DNA of 64,000 nucleotides, taken from contig OZ244993.1 of NCBI GenBank assembly GCA_965223485.1, positions 558,001 through 622,000 of the forward strand, in the 5' to 3' direction. Within the stretch, counting starts at the first letter, position 1; every line of letters starts with the position of its first letter. Positions 55,020 to 63,516 of this stretch are shown here, piece after piece. Under the pieces are notes generated by a model. That model was not told the DNA's origin and did no database searches. It saw nothing but the letters and a program-made list of their open reading frames with translations. The stretch is from VXPQ01 sp965223485 (GTDB lineage: Bacteria > Bacteroidota > Rhodothermia > Rhodothermales > VXPQ01). A program made the position numbers and the translations under genes.

Positions 55020-55225
55020 GATTTGCCTCCGGCGATATGGCCCGTATGTGCTACTTTTTTCAGAAAACGCACGCCGTAGACGACCAGCGCAGCGCCCACC
55101 ATAAACGCAACCACCGCAGCCACGGTCGACGACGCACCATCGCCCGTAAGAGCCCATACTCCGAAGCCCAGCGACAACAGCGCCGAAGCAACGATGAATA
55201 CGATATGGAACGCTCTCAGCGACAT
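55016..55225 (-). CDS. small two-helix membrane protein in the cytochrome oxidase operon
   Basis: 69 aa with two TM helices (FHIVFIVASALLSLGFGVWAL; AAVVAFMVGAALVVYGVRF) and a basic C-terminus. It begins 2 nt after the subunit IV gene and overlaps the next gene by 4 bp. Position suggests an accessory oxidase subunit or assembly factor; no family assigned. Confidence 0.7.
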   Translation of the reverse strand: MSLRAFHIVFIVASALLSLGFGVWALTGDGASSTVAAVVAFMVGAALVVYGVRFLKKVAHTGHIAGGKS

Positions 55226-55227
55226 GG

Positions 55228-55551
55228 TCAGAATCCGAAAATCATGACGCCGATCTGATCGACGTAGTACACGCTGAACAGGAGAAACATGACCAATAAC
55301 AGTCCGAGACTGAGCCAGACCAGCAACCGGATGACCTGTTCCTCCGAAACGAGGTGCATGAAATAGGCCGCCACCAGCCCCGCCTTGACCGTCGCAATCA
55401 GCAAGGCAATGATGAGCGCCGGTAAAAAGGGAAGTTCAAGGTATCCCACACCCACTGTAACCGTCGTAAGGACGGCCAGCGACGCGAAAACGAACATGTA
55501 CACGCGTACGTGCCTTTTTATTTCTTCAACAGAATGCCCTGTATCGCTCAT
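55228..55551 (-). CDS. cytochrome c oxidase subunit IV (CtaF-like)
   Basis: 107 aa with three TM helices and the small-subunit signature HVRVYMFVFASLAVLTTVTVGVGYL ... LIIALLIATVKAGLVAAYFMHL. This is the prokaryotic COX4 family of heme-copper oxidases (CtaF/CyoD-like), involved in stabilising the core. Situated between subunits III and the two small membrane genes. Confidence 0.9.
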   Translation of the reverse strand: MSDTGHSVEEIKRHVRVYMFVFASLAVLTTVTVGVGYLELPFLPALIIALLIATVKAGLVAAYFMHLVSEEQVIRLLVWLSLGLLLVMFLLFSVYYVDQIGVMIFGF

Positions 55552-55590
55552 AATGCGCTGTACGTTGGTCAGGCCTGTGCACCCGGAGTG

Positions 55591-56208
55591 TTAAAGCAGG
55601 TAAATCGTCGGAAAGAGAAATATCCATACGAGATCGACAAAGTGCCAGTAAAGCCCCGCAATCTCGATCCGATTCGTGAATCGTTTCGGGTCGGTCTTCC
55701 ACATGCGGGCGCCCGGCCACATGAAGTACATGTTGACAATAATACCGCCGATCACGTGCAAGCCGTGCAAGCCGGTCAACACGAAGTAGATGGCGAGAAA
55801 ATTGTTCTCGGCGGGCAAATACCCGTGGCTGAACTTTTCGCCGTACTCGAAGGCTTTTACAATCAGGAAGACAAAGCCGAGCGCAATGGTTGCGCCCATA
55901 TACAACCGGTACCGGTCGAACCGCTTCATCGCAAGGGAAGCCCACGACATCACCATCGTAACACTCGACCCGATAAGCACGAGCGTATTGAGGGTGGCCA
56001 ACGGAACATCCAGAATGTCCGAAGCCCGTTCGTACATATGTCCGCCAATCTCGCCGGGCCATTCGGGCGCGCCGATGCGCAGGAAGATATACGCCGAGAA
56101 CAGCCCGCCGAACAGCATGACTTCGGAGGCGAGAAAAAGCCACACCCCGATCTTTGCATTGTTCACGCCCGTGTCAGGCCGGGGCGCAACGGTGAATGGA
56201 ATTTGCAT
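55591..56208 (-). CDS. cytochrome c oxidase subunit III
   Basis: 205 aa with five TM helices. KIGVWLFLASEVMLFGGLFSAYIFLR contains the conserved Glu of COX3; LTGLHGLHVIGGIIVN and AGLYWHFVDLVWIFLFPTIYLL are classic. The short form without the first two helices, as in CyoC/caa3 subunit III. Confidence 0.94.
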   Translation of the reverse strand: MQIPFTVAPRPDTGVNNAKIGVWLFLASEVMLFGGLFSAYIFLRIGAPEWPGEIGGHMYERASDILDVPLATLNTLVLIGSSVTMVMSWASLAMKRFDRYRLYMGATIALGFVFLIVKAFEYGEKFSHGYLPAENNFLAIYFVLTGLHGLHVIGGIIVNMYFMWPGARMWKTDPKRFTNRIEIAGLYWHFVDLVWIFLFPTIYLL

Positions 56209-56263
56209 GGCGGTCAGGGTTCACAAACGAGTTTCATACATACGGTAGGCGCTCTGGTCCGAA

Positions 56264-58042
56264 TTAATCTTCCGATGCTTCGGCAGGCGGAGCATTCTGC
56301 GGCCAGTAATCTTCGTCATGGTCCGGGTGGCTGTATTCGTACGGGTCCCGGTACACCTGCGGCAGGTCGTGAAAGTTGCCGTGCCCGACAGGCGGAGACG
56401 GAGCCGCCGCCCATTCGAGCGTCGTGGCGTTCCAGTGGTTATCGGTGGCCGCTTTCCCCTTCTTCATACTGATAAGAAGATTCACGATAAACGGAATCTG
56501 GAAAACGAACAGCACCCATGAGGCGATCGACATCACTTCGTTGTAGACGATCACATCCTGTGCATGGGCGTAAATCTCCCCCCCGTCATACAACCGCCGC
56601 GAAACGCCGGCCATTCCCTGAATGAGCATGGGGAAAAAGATGAAATTCATGCTGACGAGCGTGCCCCAGAAGTGGATCTTGCCGAGCGTGTCGTTCATGG
56701 TTCGCCCGGTTATCTTCGGGAACCAGTAATAAAGCCCGGCCATGAGCGCGAGAATGGTGCCCGGCGCCACCACGTAGTGGAAGTGCCCGATCACGTAGTA
56801 GGTATCGTGCAGGGGAATGTCGGTGGGAGCCAGTCCCAGCGGCAGTCCCGTGAGTCCGCCAATGCCGAACATGGGCAAAAAGCCCAGTGCAAAAAGCATG
56901 GGCGTCGTGAACCGGATGGAACCGCCCCACAGCGACAGGAAAAGCGCCGTGAGAATAATCACCGACGGGATCGAGATGATCATCGTGGTGGTCTGGAAGA
57001 AGACGCTCATCACCTGGCCCATGCCGGTAATGAACATGTGGTGCGCCCAGACGATGAACGACATGAAGCCGAGGAAAATCAGGGAATACACCATCGCCCT
57101 GTATCCCCGGAGCGGCTTCCGCGAGTTGTTGGCGATGATCTCCGCGACGATGCCCATGGCCGGCAGAACCAGCACATACACCTCCGGGTGAGCAAGGAAC
57201 CAGAACAAATGCTGCCAGAGCAATGGACTGCCCCCGCCCGCCACATCGACAACCTCGCCACTTACGACGAGGCCCGACGGCATAAAGAAACTGGTATCGA
57301 GCAAGCGGTCGGACAGTTGCAGGAAGGAAGCGGCCTCCAGTGGAGGAAACGCCAGAAGCAACAGAAAAGACGTGATAAACTGCGCCCACACGAAGAAGGG
57401 CATCCGCATGAAGGTCATCCCCTCAGCCCGAAGTTGCACGATGGTCGTCAGGAAATTAATGGCGCCCAGCAGAGATGAAGTAATGAGAAAAATCATGCCG
57501 AGAAGCCACATCGTCTGCCCCATCGTCTCGATGACAGACAAGGGAGCGTACGAGGTCCAACCGGCCTTGGCGGCGCCGGCGGGCACGAAGAAGCTGCCCA
57601 GCATGATCACGCCGCCCACGAAAAAGGCCCAGTAGCTGGCCATGTTGAGCTTCGGAAACGCCATGTCCGGCGCACCGATCTGAAGCGGCACGACATAGTT
57701 GCCGAACGCCCCCACCGCCAGCGGCACGATGCCAAGAAACACCATGATGGTGCCGTGCATGGCCCCCAGTTGGTTATAGAACTCGGGGAGCATGACCCCG
57801 CCGGGCATCGTGTCGTCAGTGAAAAGCCAACCGATCAGCGGCACCGGCTGTCCGGGGTAGGCGAGCTGCCACCGCATGAGCATCACGAGCAAGAATCCGA
57901 ACAGCAGGAAAAGAAGCGCTGTAATGCCGTACTGCATCCCGATGACCTTGTGGTCGGTCGAGAAAATGTATTTCCTCCAGAAAGAGGTATAGTGAACGTC
58001 TTCCCCGTGGTGGCCTTCCGGGACGGCTGCGTGATCAGCCAT
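56264..58042 (-). CDS. cytochrome c oxidase subunit I
   Basis: 592 aa, twelve-plus TM helices, type A heme-copper oxidase. Seen: DHKVIGMQYG; MHGTIMVFLGIVPLAVGAFGNYVVP; the HPEVY motif (His-Tyr CuB site and D-channel Glu); WAHHMFITGM (CuB His pair); DTYYVIGHFHYVVAPG (heme a3 and heme a His). ATG 58042 was preferred to the in-frame TTG at 58051. It is the second gene of the operon after a lipoprotein. Confidence 0.95.
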   Translation of the reverse strand: MADHAAVPEGHHGEDVHYTSFWRKYIFSTDHKVIGMQYGITALLFLLFGFLLVMLMRWQLAYPGQPVPLIGWLFTDDTMPGGVMLPEFYNQLGAMHGTIMVFLGIVPLAVGAFGNYVVPLQIGAPDMAFPKLNMASYWAFFVGGVIMLGSFFVPAGAAKAGWTSYAPLSVIETMGQTMWLLGMIFLITSSLLGAINFLTTIVQLRAEGMTFMRMPFFVWAQFITSFLLLLAFPPLEAASFLQLSDRLLDTSFFMPSGLVVSGEVVDVAGGGSPLLWQHLFWFLAHPEVYVLVLPAMGIVAEIIANNSRKPLRGYRAMVYSLIFLGFMSFIVWAHHMFITGMGQVMSVFFQTTTMIISIPSVIILTALFLSLWGGSIRFTTPMLFALGFLPMFGIGGLTGLPLGLAPTDIPLHDTYYVIGHFHYVVAPGTILALMAGLYYWFPKITGRTMNDTLGKIHFWGTLVSMNFIFFPMLIQGMAGVSRRLYDGGEIYAHAQDVIVYNEVMSIASWVLFVFQIPFIVNLLISMKKGKAATDNHWNATTLEWAAAPSPPVGHGNFHDLPQVYRDPYEYSHPDHDEDYWPQNAPPAEASED

Positions 58043-58146
58043 AATGATCAATCGGGCTTTTTCGTCAAGAAAATGGATGGGCGGCTCGCGCCCGGCGCAG
58101 CGTGGAAAAACGCCTCACTGCGCCGGACGCGTATCATCGCCGGTGT

Positions 58147-58929
58147 TTACGCCCCTGCTCCGTCGCCGAAGGTAAAGTCGAGCATGACGGATTCGCCGTC
58201 GGCCACGCTCACGCTCTGCTCCGCGACGCCGTATTCTTCGTGCCAGGCTTCGATGACATAGTCGCCTGCGGGCAGATCGCCTATGGAGTAACCGCCCATC
58301 TCGTCGGATGTGCTGAAATAGGGATGCGCCGTGACGCCGACCCATGATTCCATCCAGGGATGGACGTCACACTTGATGTACGCCATGATCTCGGGAACCC
58401 GGAAAGTTTCCTCACGCTCCTGCCCCGCCGTGGGCATACCGAAGTTGAACGGACGGTTCGCTTCCGGCAGCGCATGGATGTTGTGCAGCAGGGGATCGCT
58501 GTTACGAATCTTTATGGGCTGTCCGGTCTGCACGCCGAACACATGCGGATGATAGGTGCATCCTACCTGATCCAGCAAAACCGGCTCGGAACGCGTCGGG
58601 AACGTCATATCTCCGAGGCCGTCCTTGACATACACGAACACCCAGCGCAGCGTGCCGTTGTCGTTGACGACCACCCTCCGGCTGAGGGCCGGCTCGTCAC
58701 GCAGGCCCATGCATTCGCGGTCGAGATTAAGCTCTTGCTGCTCAGGGGCCGTACCCGTAAACTGAATGGAGCCCGACACGACGGCGCTTCCCGCCGGTGT
58801 ATATTCCTCTGCGGCCATATCGCCGCCTTCCGTAGAGTCGCTGCCTGCATCGGCGCCACCGCCGCCACAACCCGCGATAAGCATCGCGACCAGGGCGATC
58901 GGAAGCATGGAAAACGTAAATTTGTTCAT
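58147..58929 (-). CDS. cupredoxin-like lipoprotein upstream of cytochrome oxidase
   Basis: 260 aa. Lipobox (LIAGC, Cys about residue 21), a Gly/Asp/Glu linker, then a domain with a full type 1 copper-ligand pattern: LLHNIHALPEANRPFNF (His) and IKCDVHPWM (Cys, His, Met) about residues 148-192, as in plastocyanin/methylamine-utilisation-type domains. It ends with a carboxypeptidase regulatory-like domain (GYSIGDLPAGDYVIEAWHEEYG). A candidate electron donor to, or copper supplier of, the oxidase encoded 105 bp downstream. Confidence 0.83.
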   Translation of the reverse strand: MNKFTFSMLPIALVAMLIAGCGGGGADAGSDSTEGGDMAAEEYTPAGSAVVSGSIQFTGTAPEQQELNLDRECMGLRDEPALSRRVVVNDNGTLRWVFVYVKDGLGDMTFPTRSEPVLLDQVGCTYHPHVFGVQTGQPIKIRNSDPLLHNIHALPEANRPFNFGMPTAGQEREETFRVPEIMAYIKCDVHPWMESWVGVTAHPYFSTSDEMGGYSIGDLPAGDYVIEAWHEEYGVAEQSVSVADGESVMLDFTFGDGAGA

Positions 58930-59029
58930 GGGGTACGCTCTTGCGTTTGGTTAAGAAACGGCGTGTGCGTATCTATGCACGATTATCGTCGATAGTATAG
59001 CAATACTAAAAATAACTTTTTGTGAAAAG

Positions 59030-59389
59030 ATGGAGTGGCTTTGGCCCCTGTTCGAACCCTACGTGCGTAAAAATTTCGAGCGCCGGGGGATAGACGCCCC
59101 GGACATGTCCGATCTTGACGCAGCCTTCATGCGTCTCCTGGGATCGGCCACCGTGACCATTCTGGTGCAGGAACCCTGGCGCGGCTCCGTCCGCTTCAAG
59201 GGACTGGATCGCCTCCCGGCGGCGGAATGCATGGACCTGTTCCGGGACCCGGAGGGATATCTGTTCGAACGCTTCGGGGGCGGGAAGTACAAACTCAATT
59301 TCCACGAAGGATGGAATTTCGTGGCCACCCAGAACTTCAAACCCGAAGGCGAACCGAAGTGGACGAACCTGCCCGGTATGGATTTGTGA
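59030..59389 (+). CDS. hypothetical protein
   Basis: 119 aa, no TM helix or signal. It has the look of a small alpha/beta soluble protein (WLWPLFEPYVRKNFERRGIDAPDMS... KYKLNFHEGWNFVATQ). No family recognised. It lies alone on the plus strand between the oxidase operon and the receptor, divergent from the former and convergent with the latter. Confidence 0.65.
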   Translation: MEWLWPLFEPYVRKNFERRGIDAPDMSDLDAAFMRLLGSATVTILVQEPWRGSVRFKGLDRLPAAECMDLFRDPEGYLFERFGGGKYKLNFHEGWNFVATQNFKPEGEPKWTNLPGMDL

Positions 59390-59457
59390 CAGGGGAAAGC
59401 GGGATCAACGGACTGTGTCCTGCCGGGGGCGCAAGACGAACCCTCTGCCTGCAATGG

Positions 59458-62271
59458 TTAATTAATATTTATTCTTATGTCGCGCCCCTTGCGCTTCGAT
59501 CCGGCGCCTGACGCCGGAGAAAGCCGGTAGGAGAATTTCAGCAGTATGTAGTGCCCCAGCGAAGCGATCCGCTCTTCCCGGATGTATGTGTTCGTGTTGG
59601 AAAACCGGACACCCTCGTTCCGTCCAAGCAGATCGAATGCCGCCAGTTCGATGTCGGCGCGTTCGTTCATCACGGACCGCGCAACCGAAGCTCCCAGGAT
59701 GGGCACGCTGCTCACGTCACCGAACACCTCCCGGGAATATATCCGGTAATCGAGCGAACCGGCTACCCGCCATTTTTCAGTGAGATACAGCGTCGCATCG
59801 GCGTAGTACGTACGGTTGACGTACTGCTGGTTCTGTGCTTCGTTCAGCGAATAGTTCACCGCATTGAACGTGTACCGGGCGCCTGCCCGTATATCGAACA
59901 GTTCTGAATTCCGGTTGTTCAGGCCCACATTGATCGTGTGGCGCAGAATGCGCGCCCTGTTCTCAACTCCGTTGACGTATTCGAGGCTGCGCTCGAAGAA
60001 CGGATTGTTGGATACATTGATTTCCACGCCGAGAGGACGAACAGGCATTCCGAAATGGGCGCTTCCGGAAAAGATCCAGGCGCCGTCCGCATTGACCGGG
60101 GTGATGACTTGCCGGAGCCGTTCGTCCACCATTCTGGACTGTACGATGTCGTTGTTTACGTATTCGCTCCGGGCGAATACAAATACCTTCATAAACGTGA
60201 AGGGGTCGTAGAACGAAAAACGCAGATTGACGTTGTGGCGATATTCCGGCTTCAGCGCAGGATTTCCCGTACGTACAAGTAGCGGGTTCGTATTGTCCGT
60301 AAGGGGTTGAAGGTCCGTAATGGACGGCTCGCGCGCGCGCGCCGAATACTCCAGCGAGAAGTCCGTACGCTCGCCGAAATCATAGTCGAGGTGCGCCCGG
60401 GGCAGCACATGCGTATAGGCGTTTTCGATGCGCGCATGGGGGGAGGCGCCCGCCGCGTCCACGATCTTTCCGTCCAGCGACGATCTTTGCAGATTGGCCC
60501 CTATACCGGCCTTGAATTTTTCCCCGCTTGCCTGGTACCGCACACCCCCCTGCACATAGGAATACGTACGGTCGTATCCGGAAGAAAGCCTGTCGTTGAA
60601 GACGGAAACGCCGGATACCGTATCGAACACCGACTGCCTGCGATCTTCCTCTATCTGCCGGCTCTCGACCTGAAATTCCAGCCTCCCCCCTTCCCCGACA
60701 GGCTCGATGTACGAAACCTTCTGCGTCGAGCGGAACGAACTCCCGGGGCGGGTTTGTAACTGCATGATCTCGTCGCTGGAAAGCACATTCCCCTCCTCGA
60801 GGAATTTCGTGATCGAACGGAGATTCCCGGACATCTCGTCGTCGTTCAGACTGCCACCCACTTCCCCCACCAGGCTCCGGCCCTTTTCGTCCAGCCGGCG
60901 GCGCCATGTAAGCGAGCCGTTTCCTCCCAGATTGTCGCTTTCCGACCGGTAGTCGGTCAGAGCCTCGTTCCCACCCGCTCCTCTGGCCAGCGTTTCGGTT
61001 TCCGAGATATTCGCCAGCGAGGAGGCGCCCGCCGTCAGGTCGCCGCGCAGCCGCAGGTCGTGCCCGTCTCCAAATTCATGCAAGGCGTTCACGGTCAGCC
61101 GGTGAGTAAGGTTATCGCTGGTCTGCCCGCCGGTCTCGTTGACGAAAGAGGACTGTACGGGCCCGAGCAATTGCTGCTGCTGCGCCACGCGATCCTGCCG
61201 GTTATCCACGTTCGACAGGAAATAGCTGGCGTGCGCCGAGGTGTTTTTCCCGAAATCCCTGTTCACATTGAACCCGACCGAAGAAGTCTCGGACAACCCG
61301 TCCTGGGTATTGAACAAACCGCCGCCGTCGCGAATGATTAACCTCCCCCCCATGGCCTCCAGGCCTCCCAGCAGCGTAACGATGTCTCTGAACGAAAAAT
61401 TCTGCCGGTTGACGTTGTTCACATTCCCGATGAGGGACAACTGCGTAGACGGGCCGAACCGGTTTATGGACACGTCGCCGTCGTAACGTTCCTCGCTCCC
61501 GTATCCTCCGACCAAGTGACCAAAATACCCCCTCTCCGCTTCCTCCTTCAGATCCAGATTGATGGTTTTGATATCTTCTCCATCCTCGATACCGGTAAAC
61601 TCCTCCATGTCCGACGCCTTATCGTATACCTGCACTTTTTCGACCACATTCGCGGGCAGGTTTCTGGTGGCGATGGATGGATCGTTTCCGAAAAATTCCT
61701 TGTCCTCGACCAGCACCTTCTGCACCTCTTCGCCTTGCGCCCGGATGGTGCCATCGTCCTCTACCTCTATGCCGGGCAATCGCCGCAGCAAGTCTTCCAC
61801 CATATCGTTGGGACGCACCGCGAAGGCAGCAGCATTGTATTCGAGCGTATCCGCCTTGACCACAATAGGAACGTGCTCGGCGCCGACCACCAGTTCGTCC
61901 AGTTCGACGGTCGAAGCTTCGAGAACGATGGTTCCCGCTTCGTAGTCGCCGCCCGACAGGTCCATGTCCTGCCGGTGCGTCCGGAACCCGACATAGGTGA
62001 TCTGCAGGATATACGCCCCTTCAGGAACGCGCCGGAGGGTAAACGCTCCGTCCCGATTGGTCGTCGAGAACCGGGTCAGCACCGAATCTTCGCGAGTAAG
62101 CGCCACCACGGTCGCGCCCGAAAGCCCCGCCCCGGTCGAATCCACAACCACGCCGGCAACTTCGAAACGACTGGCCTGAGCCATAGCCGTTTCCATACGG
62201 AAGACAAGGGTAAGAAAGCAAACAACTACTCCGAGACCTGCCGCCTGCCAGCCCATGCACACATGTTTCAT
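59458..62271 (-). CDS. TonB-dependent-receptor-like outer-membrane protein (GLPGLI-associated)
   Basis: 937 aa. Signal peptide, carboxypeptidase-regulatory domain (about 30-110; VAGVVVDSTGAGLSGATVVAL, TTNRDGAFTLRRVPEGAYILQITYVGFR), plug (VEDLLRRLPGIEVEDDGTIRAQGE...VLVEDKEFFGNDPSIATRNLPANVVEKVQVYD), then a 'OMP_b-brl_3' barrel to the end (LLKFSYRLS). This subclass typically pairs with GLPGLI proteins, and a GLPGLI gene is directly upstream (57 bp). ATG 62271 picked as the signal peptide start. Confidence 0.9.
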   Translation of the reverse strand: MKHVCMGWQAAGLGVVVCFLTLVFRMETAMAQASRFEVAGVVVDSTGAGLSGATVVALTREDSVLTRFSTTNRDGAFTLRRVPEGAYILQITYVGFRTHRQDMDLSGGDYEAGTIVLEASTVELDELVVGAEHVPIVVKADTLEYNAAAFAVRPNDMVEDLLRRLPGIEVEDDGTIRAQGEEVQKVLVEDKEFFGNDPSIATRNLPANVVEKVQVYDKASDMEEFTGIEDGEDIKTINLDLKEEAERGYFGHLVGGYGSEERYDGDVSINRFGPSTQLSLIGNVNNVNRQNFSFRDIVTLLGGLEAMGGRLIIRDGGGLFNTQDGLSETSSVGFNVNRDFGKNTSAHASYFLSNVDNRQDRVAQQQQLLGPVQSSFVNETGGQTSDNLTHRLTVNALHEFGDGHDLRLRGDLTAGASSLANISETETLARGAGGNEALTDYRSESDNLGGNGSLTWRRRLDEKGRSLVGEVGGSLNDDEMSGNLRSITKFLEEGNVLSSDEIMQLQTRPGSSFRSTQKVSYIEPVGEGGRLEFQVESRQIEEDRRQSVFDTVSGVSVFNDRLSSGYDRTYSYVQGGVRYQASGEKFKAGIGANLQRSSLDGKIVDAAGASPHARIENAYTHVLPRAHLDYDFGERTDFSLEYSARAREPSITDLQPLTDNTNPLLVRTGNPALKPEYRHNVNLRFSFYDPFTFMKVFVFARSEYVNNDIVQSRMVDERLRQVITPVNADGAWIFSGSAHFGMPVRPLGVEINVSNNPFFERSLEYVNGVENRARILRHTINVGLNNRNSELFDIRAGARYTFNAVNYSLNEAQNQQYVNRTYYADATLYLTEKWRVAGSLDYRIYSREVFGDVSSVPILGASVARSVMNERADIELAAFDLLGRNEGVRFSNTNTYIREERIASLGHYILLKFSYRLSPASGAGSKRKGRDIRININ

Positions 62272-62328
62272 CGTGCATGGGAAAGGAATAAATCGGGATG
62301 ATCGAAAGCAAAGCATGGTATCCGCACG

Positions 62329-63135
62329 TCAGCGATCAACCCGAATAAAAATTCTTCTATTGCCGCCCTGATTTTGCATTTCTTCCGTTTTCTCCTTCTC
62401 GATAGCGGCGAACTCCTCCTGTGTAACCGCCCTTCCTTTTTCCGGGGCCCGGATCGACACCTCGTCAGGCGCCTCGGATGAAACATGTGTGGCGCTATAG
62501 GCCGTCAGGCTCCCGTCGTCGATGGACAACACCAGGATCGCACCGGGCAACCCTCCGAACGAGGCGGGACCGATCGGTACGGGGAGCTCCGGAGCGAACC
62601 AGGCCTCTACTGTGGCGCTGTCCGCTTCCGTGACCGCTTGCTGACATGCAAAACCGAGGTACTCGCCTTGCTGTCCTGTGAGGCGCCACGCATATTCGGG
62701 GCGGTCGCCCTGGATCAGGAAGGTGCGACCCAGAAAGTCTTTTTGCTCGGTAACCGTCCAGGCTTCAAGGTCGGTGTACGTTATGGTACGATCCTGCGAA
62801 CGCTTCGTCCGTATCAAAATATCTCCCCGGGAACGACTCACCGATCGATCGGGCATTGCCGCCGAATCGGGGGCCGGCGTCATCACCGATGCCTTTTCCG
62901 TGAAATGAAGACGCCAGGCCGTGGTGTCCACCGCGGACATCGAAGCCAGTATCTGCTCTTTCATCTCTTCTCCCAGGGCCGGCGGGAGTTCCAGACCCTC
63001 GGGGATTTCCGGCTTTACGGTTCGCTGGTAACGGATCGTTCCTGTCGTCTGGGCAAGCACCGGTGACGGAGCCAGAGCATACAGGGCAGTACACAGCAAC
63101 AGGATCGGCGCCATTCCCTTGCAGGCAGAACGCAT
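62329..63135 (-). CDS. GLPGLI family protein
   Basis: 268 aa periplasmic/outer-membrane-associated protein. A signal peptide (GMAPILLLCTALYALAPSPVLAQ), then GTIRYQRTVKPEIPE, and the family core motif as FGGLPGAILVLS (about 205-216). Bacteroidota GLPGLI proteins accompany TonB-dependent receptors, as here. The start at 63135 gives a normal signal peptide; ATG 63171 is also possible. Function unknown. Confidence 0.88.
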   Translation of the reverse strand: MRSACKGMAPILLLCTALYALAPSPVLAQTTGTIRYQRTVKPEIPEGLELPPALGEEMKEQILASMSAVDTTAWRLHFTEKASVMTPAPDSAAMPDRSVSRSRGDILIRTKRSQDRTITYTDLEAWTVTEQKDFLGRTFLIQGDRPEYAWRLTGQQGEYLGFACQQAVTEADSATVEAWFAPELPVPIGPASFGGLPGAILVLSIDDGSLTAYSATHVSSEAPDEVSIRAPEKGRAVTQEEFAAIEKEKTEEMQNQGGNRRIFIRVDR

Positions 63136-63516
63136 CCCGGGGTTTACGGAAAAATCAGGAGGGGAATACATGGTGTGTACAGGGATAATGTGTCCGGGAA
63201 GCATGATGACAAGCCGAGCCAGAACATGCATACAACGAACGCCGGAACATATATATTGTTTGCTGGCGCATTACCCCGCTTGAAGATGCCCGGACCGGTC
63301 GAGATTTCACCCGAAGTAGAATGAATAATTTTCAAATTATCTTCCTCGCAACAAAATCACTTGCATGGTATTGCGTCCCATTTATATGGTTAGTAACTTA
63401 ATTTTCAGCCTCACTTCCCACCCCGTTCACCTCTGTACACAACTCCCGAATAGTTTATCGGGTGTACAGAGGAATTGTGATCCTGCAACTCGCAACGAAC
63501 CTGTAGAGGCTGAACG
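63136..63516. other. divergent intergenic region with hairpin
   Basis: 381 bp between the GLPGLI gene and the FN3 gene. It contains A/T-rich stretches suited to promoters in both directions (none clearly assigned) and one strong inverted repeat at 63430-63472. No other gene seen. Confidence 0.6.
63430..63472. repeat. 11-bp inverted repeat with TGTACA cores
   Basis: Arms CCTCTGTACAC (63430-63440) and GTGTACAGAGG (63462-63472) are perfectly complementary; the 21-nt loop holds a further 4-bp stem CCGA/TCGG. It ends 44 nt before the FN3 gene start. Either a paired regulator site or a leader hairpin. Confidence 0.75.

Noticed and set aside
56564..57478. 304-codon plus-strand frame opposite cytochrome oxidase subunit I
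   Set aside because: Subunit I carries all heme and copper ligands; the other strand is His/Arg-rich noise.
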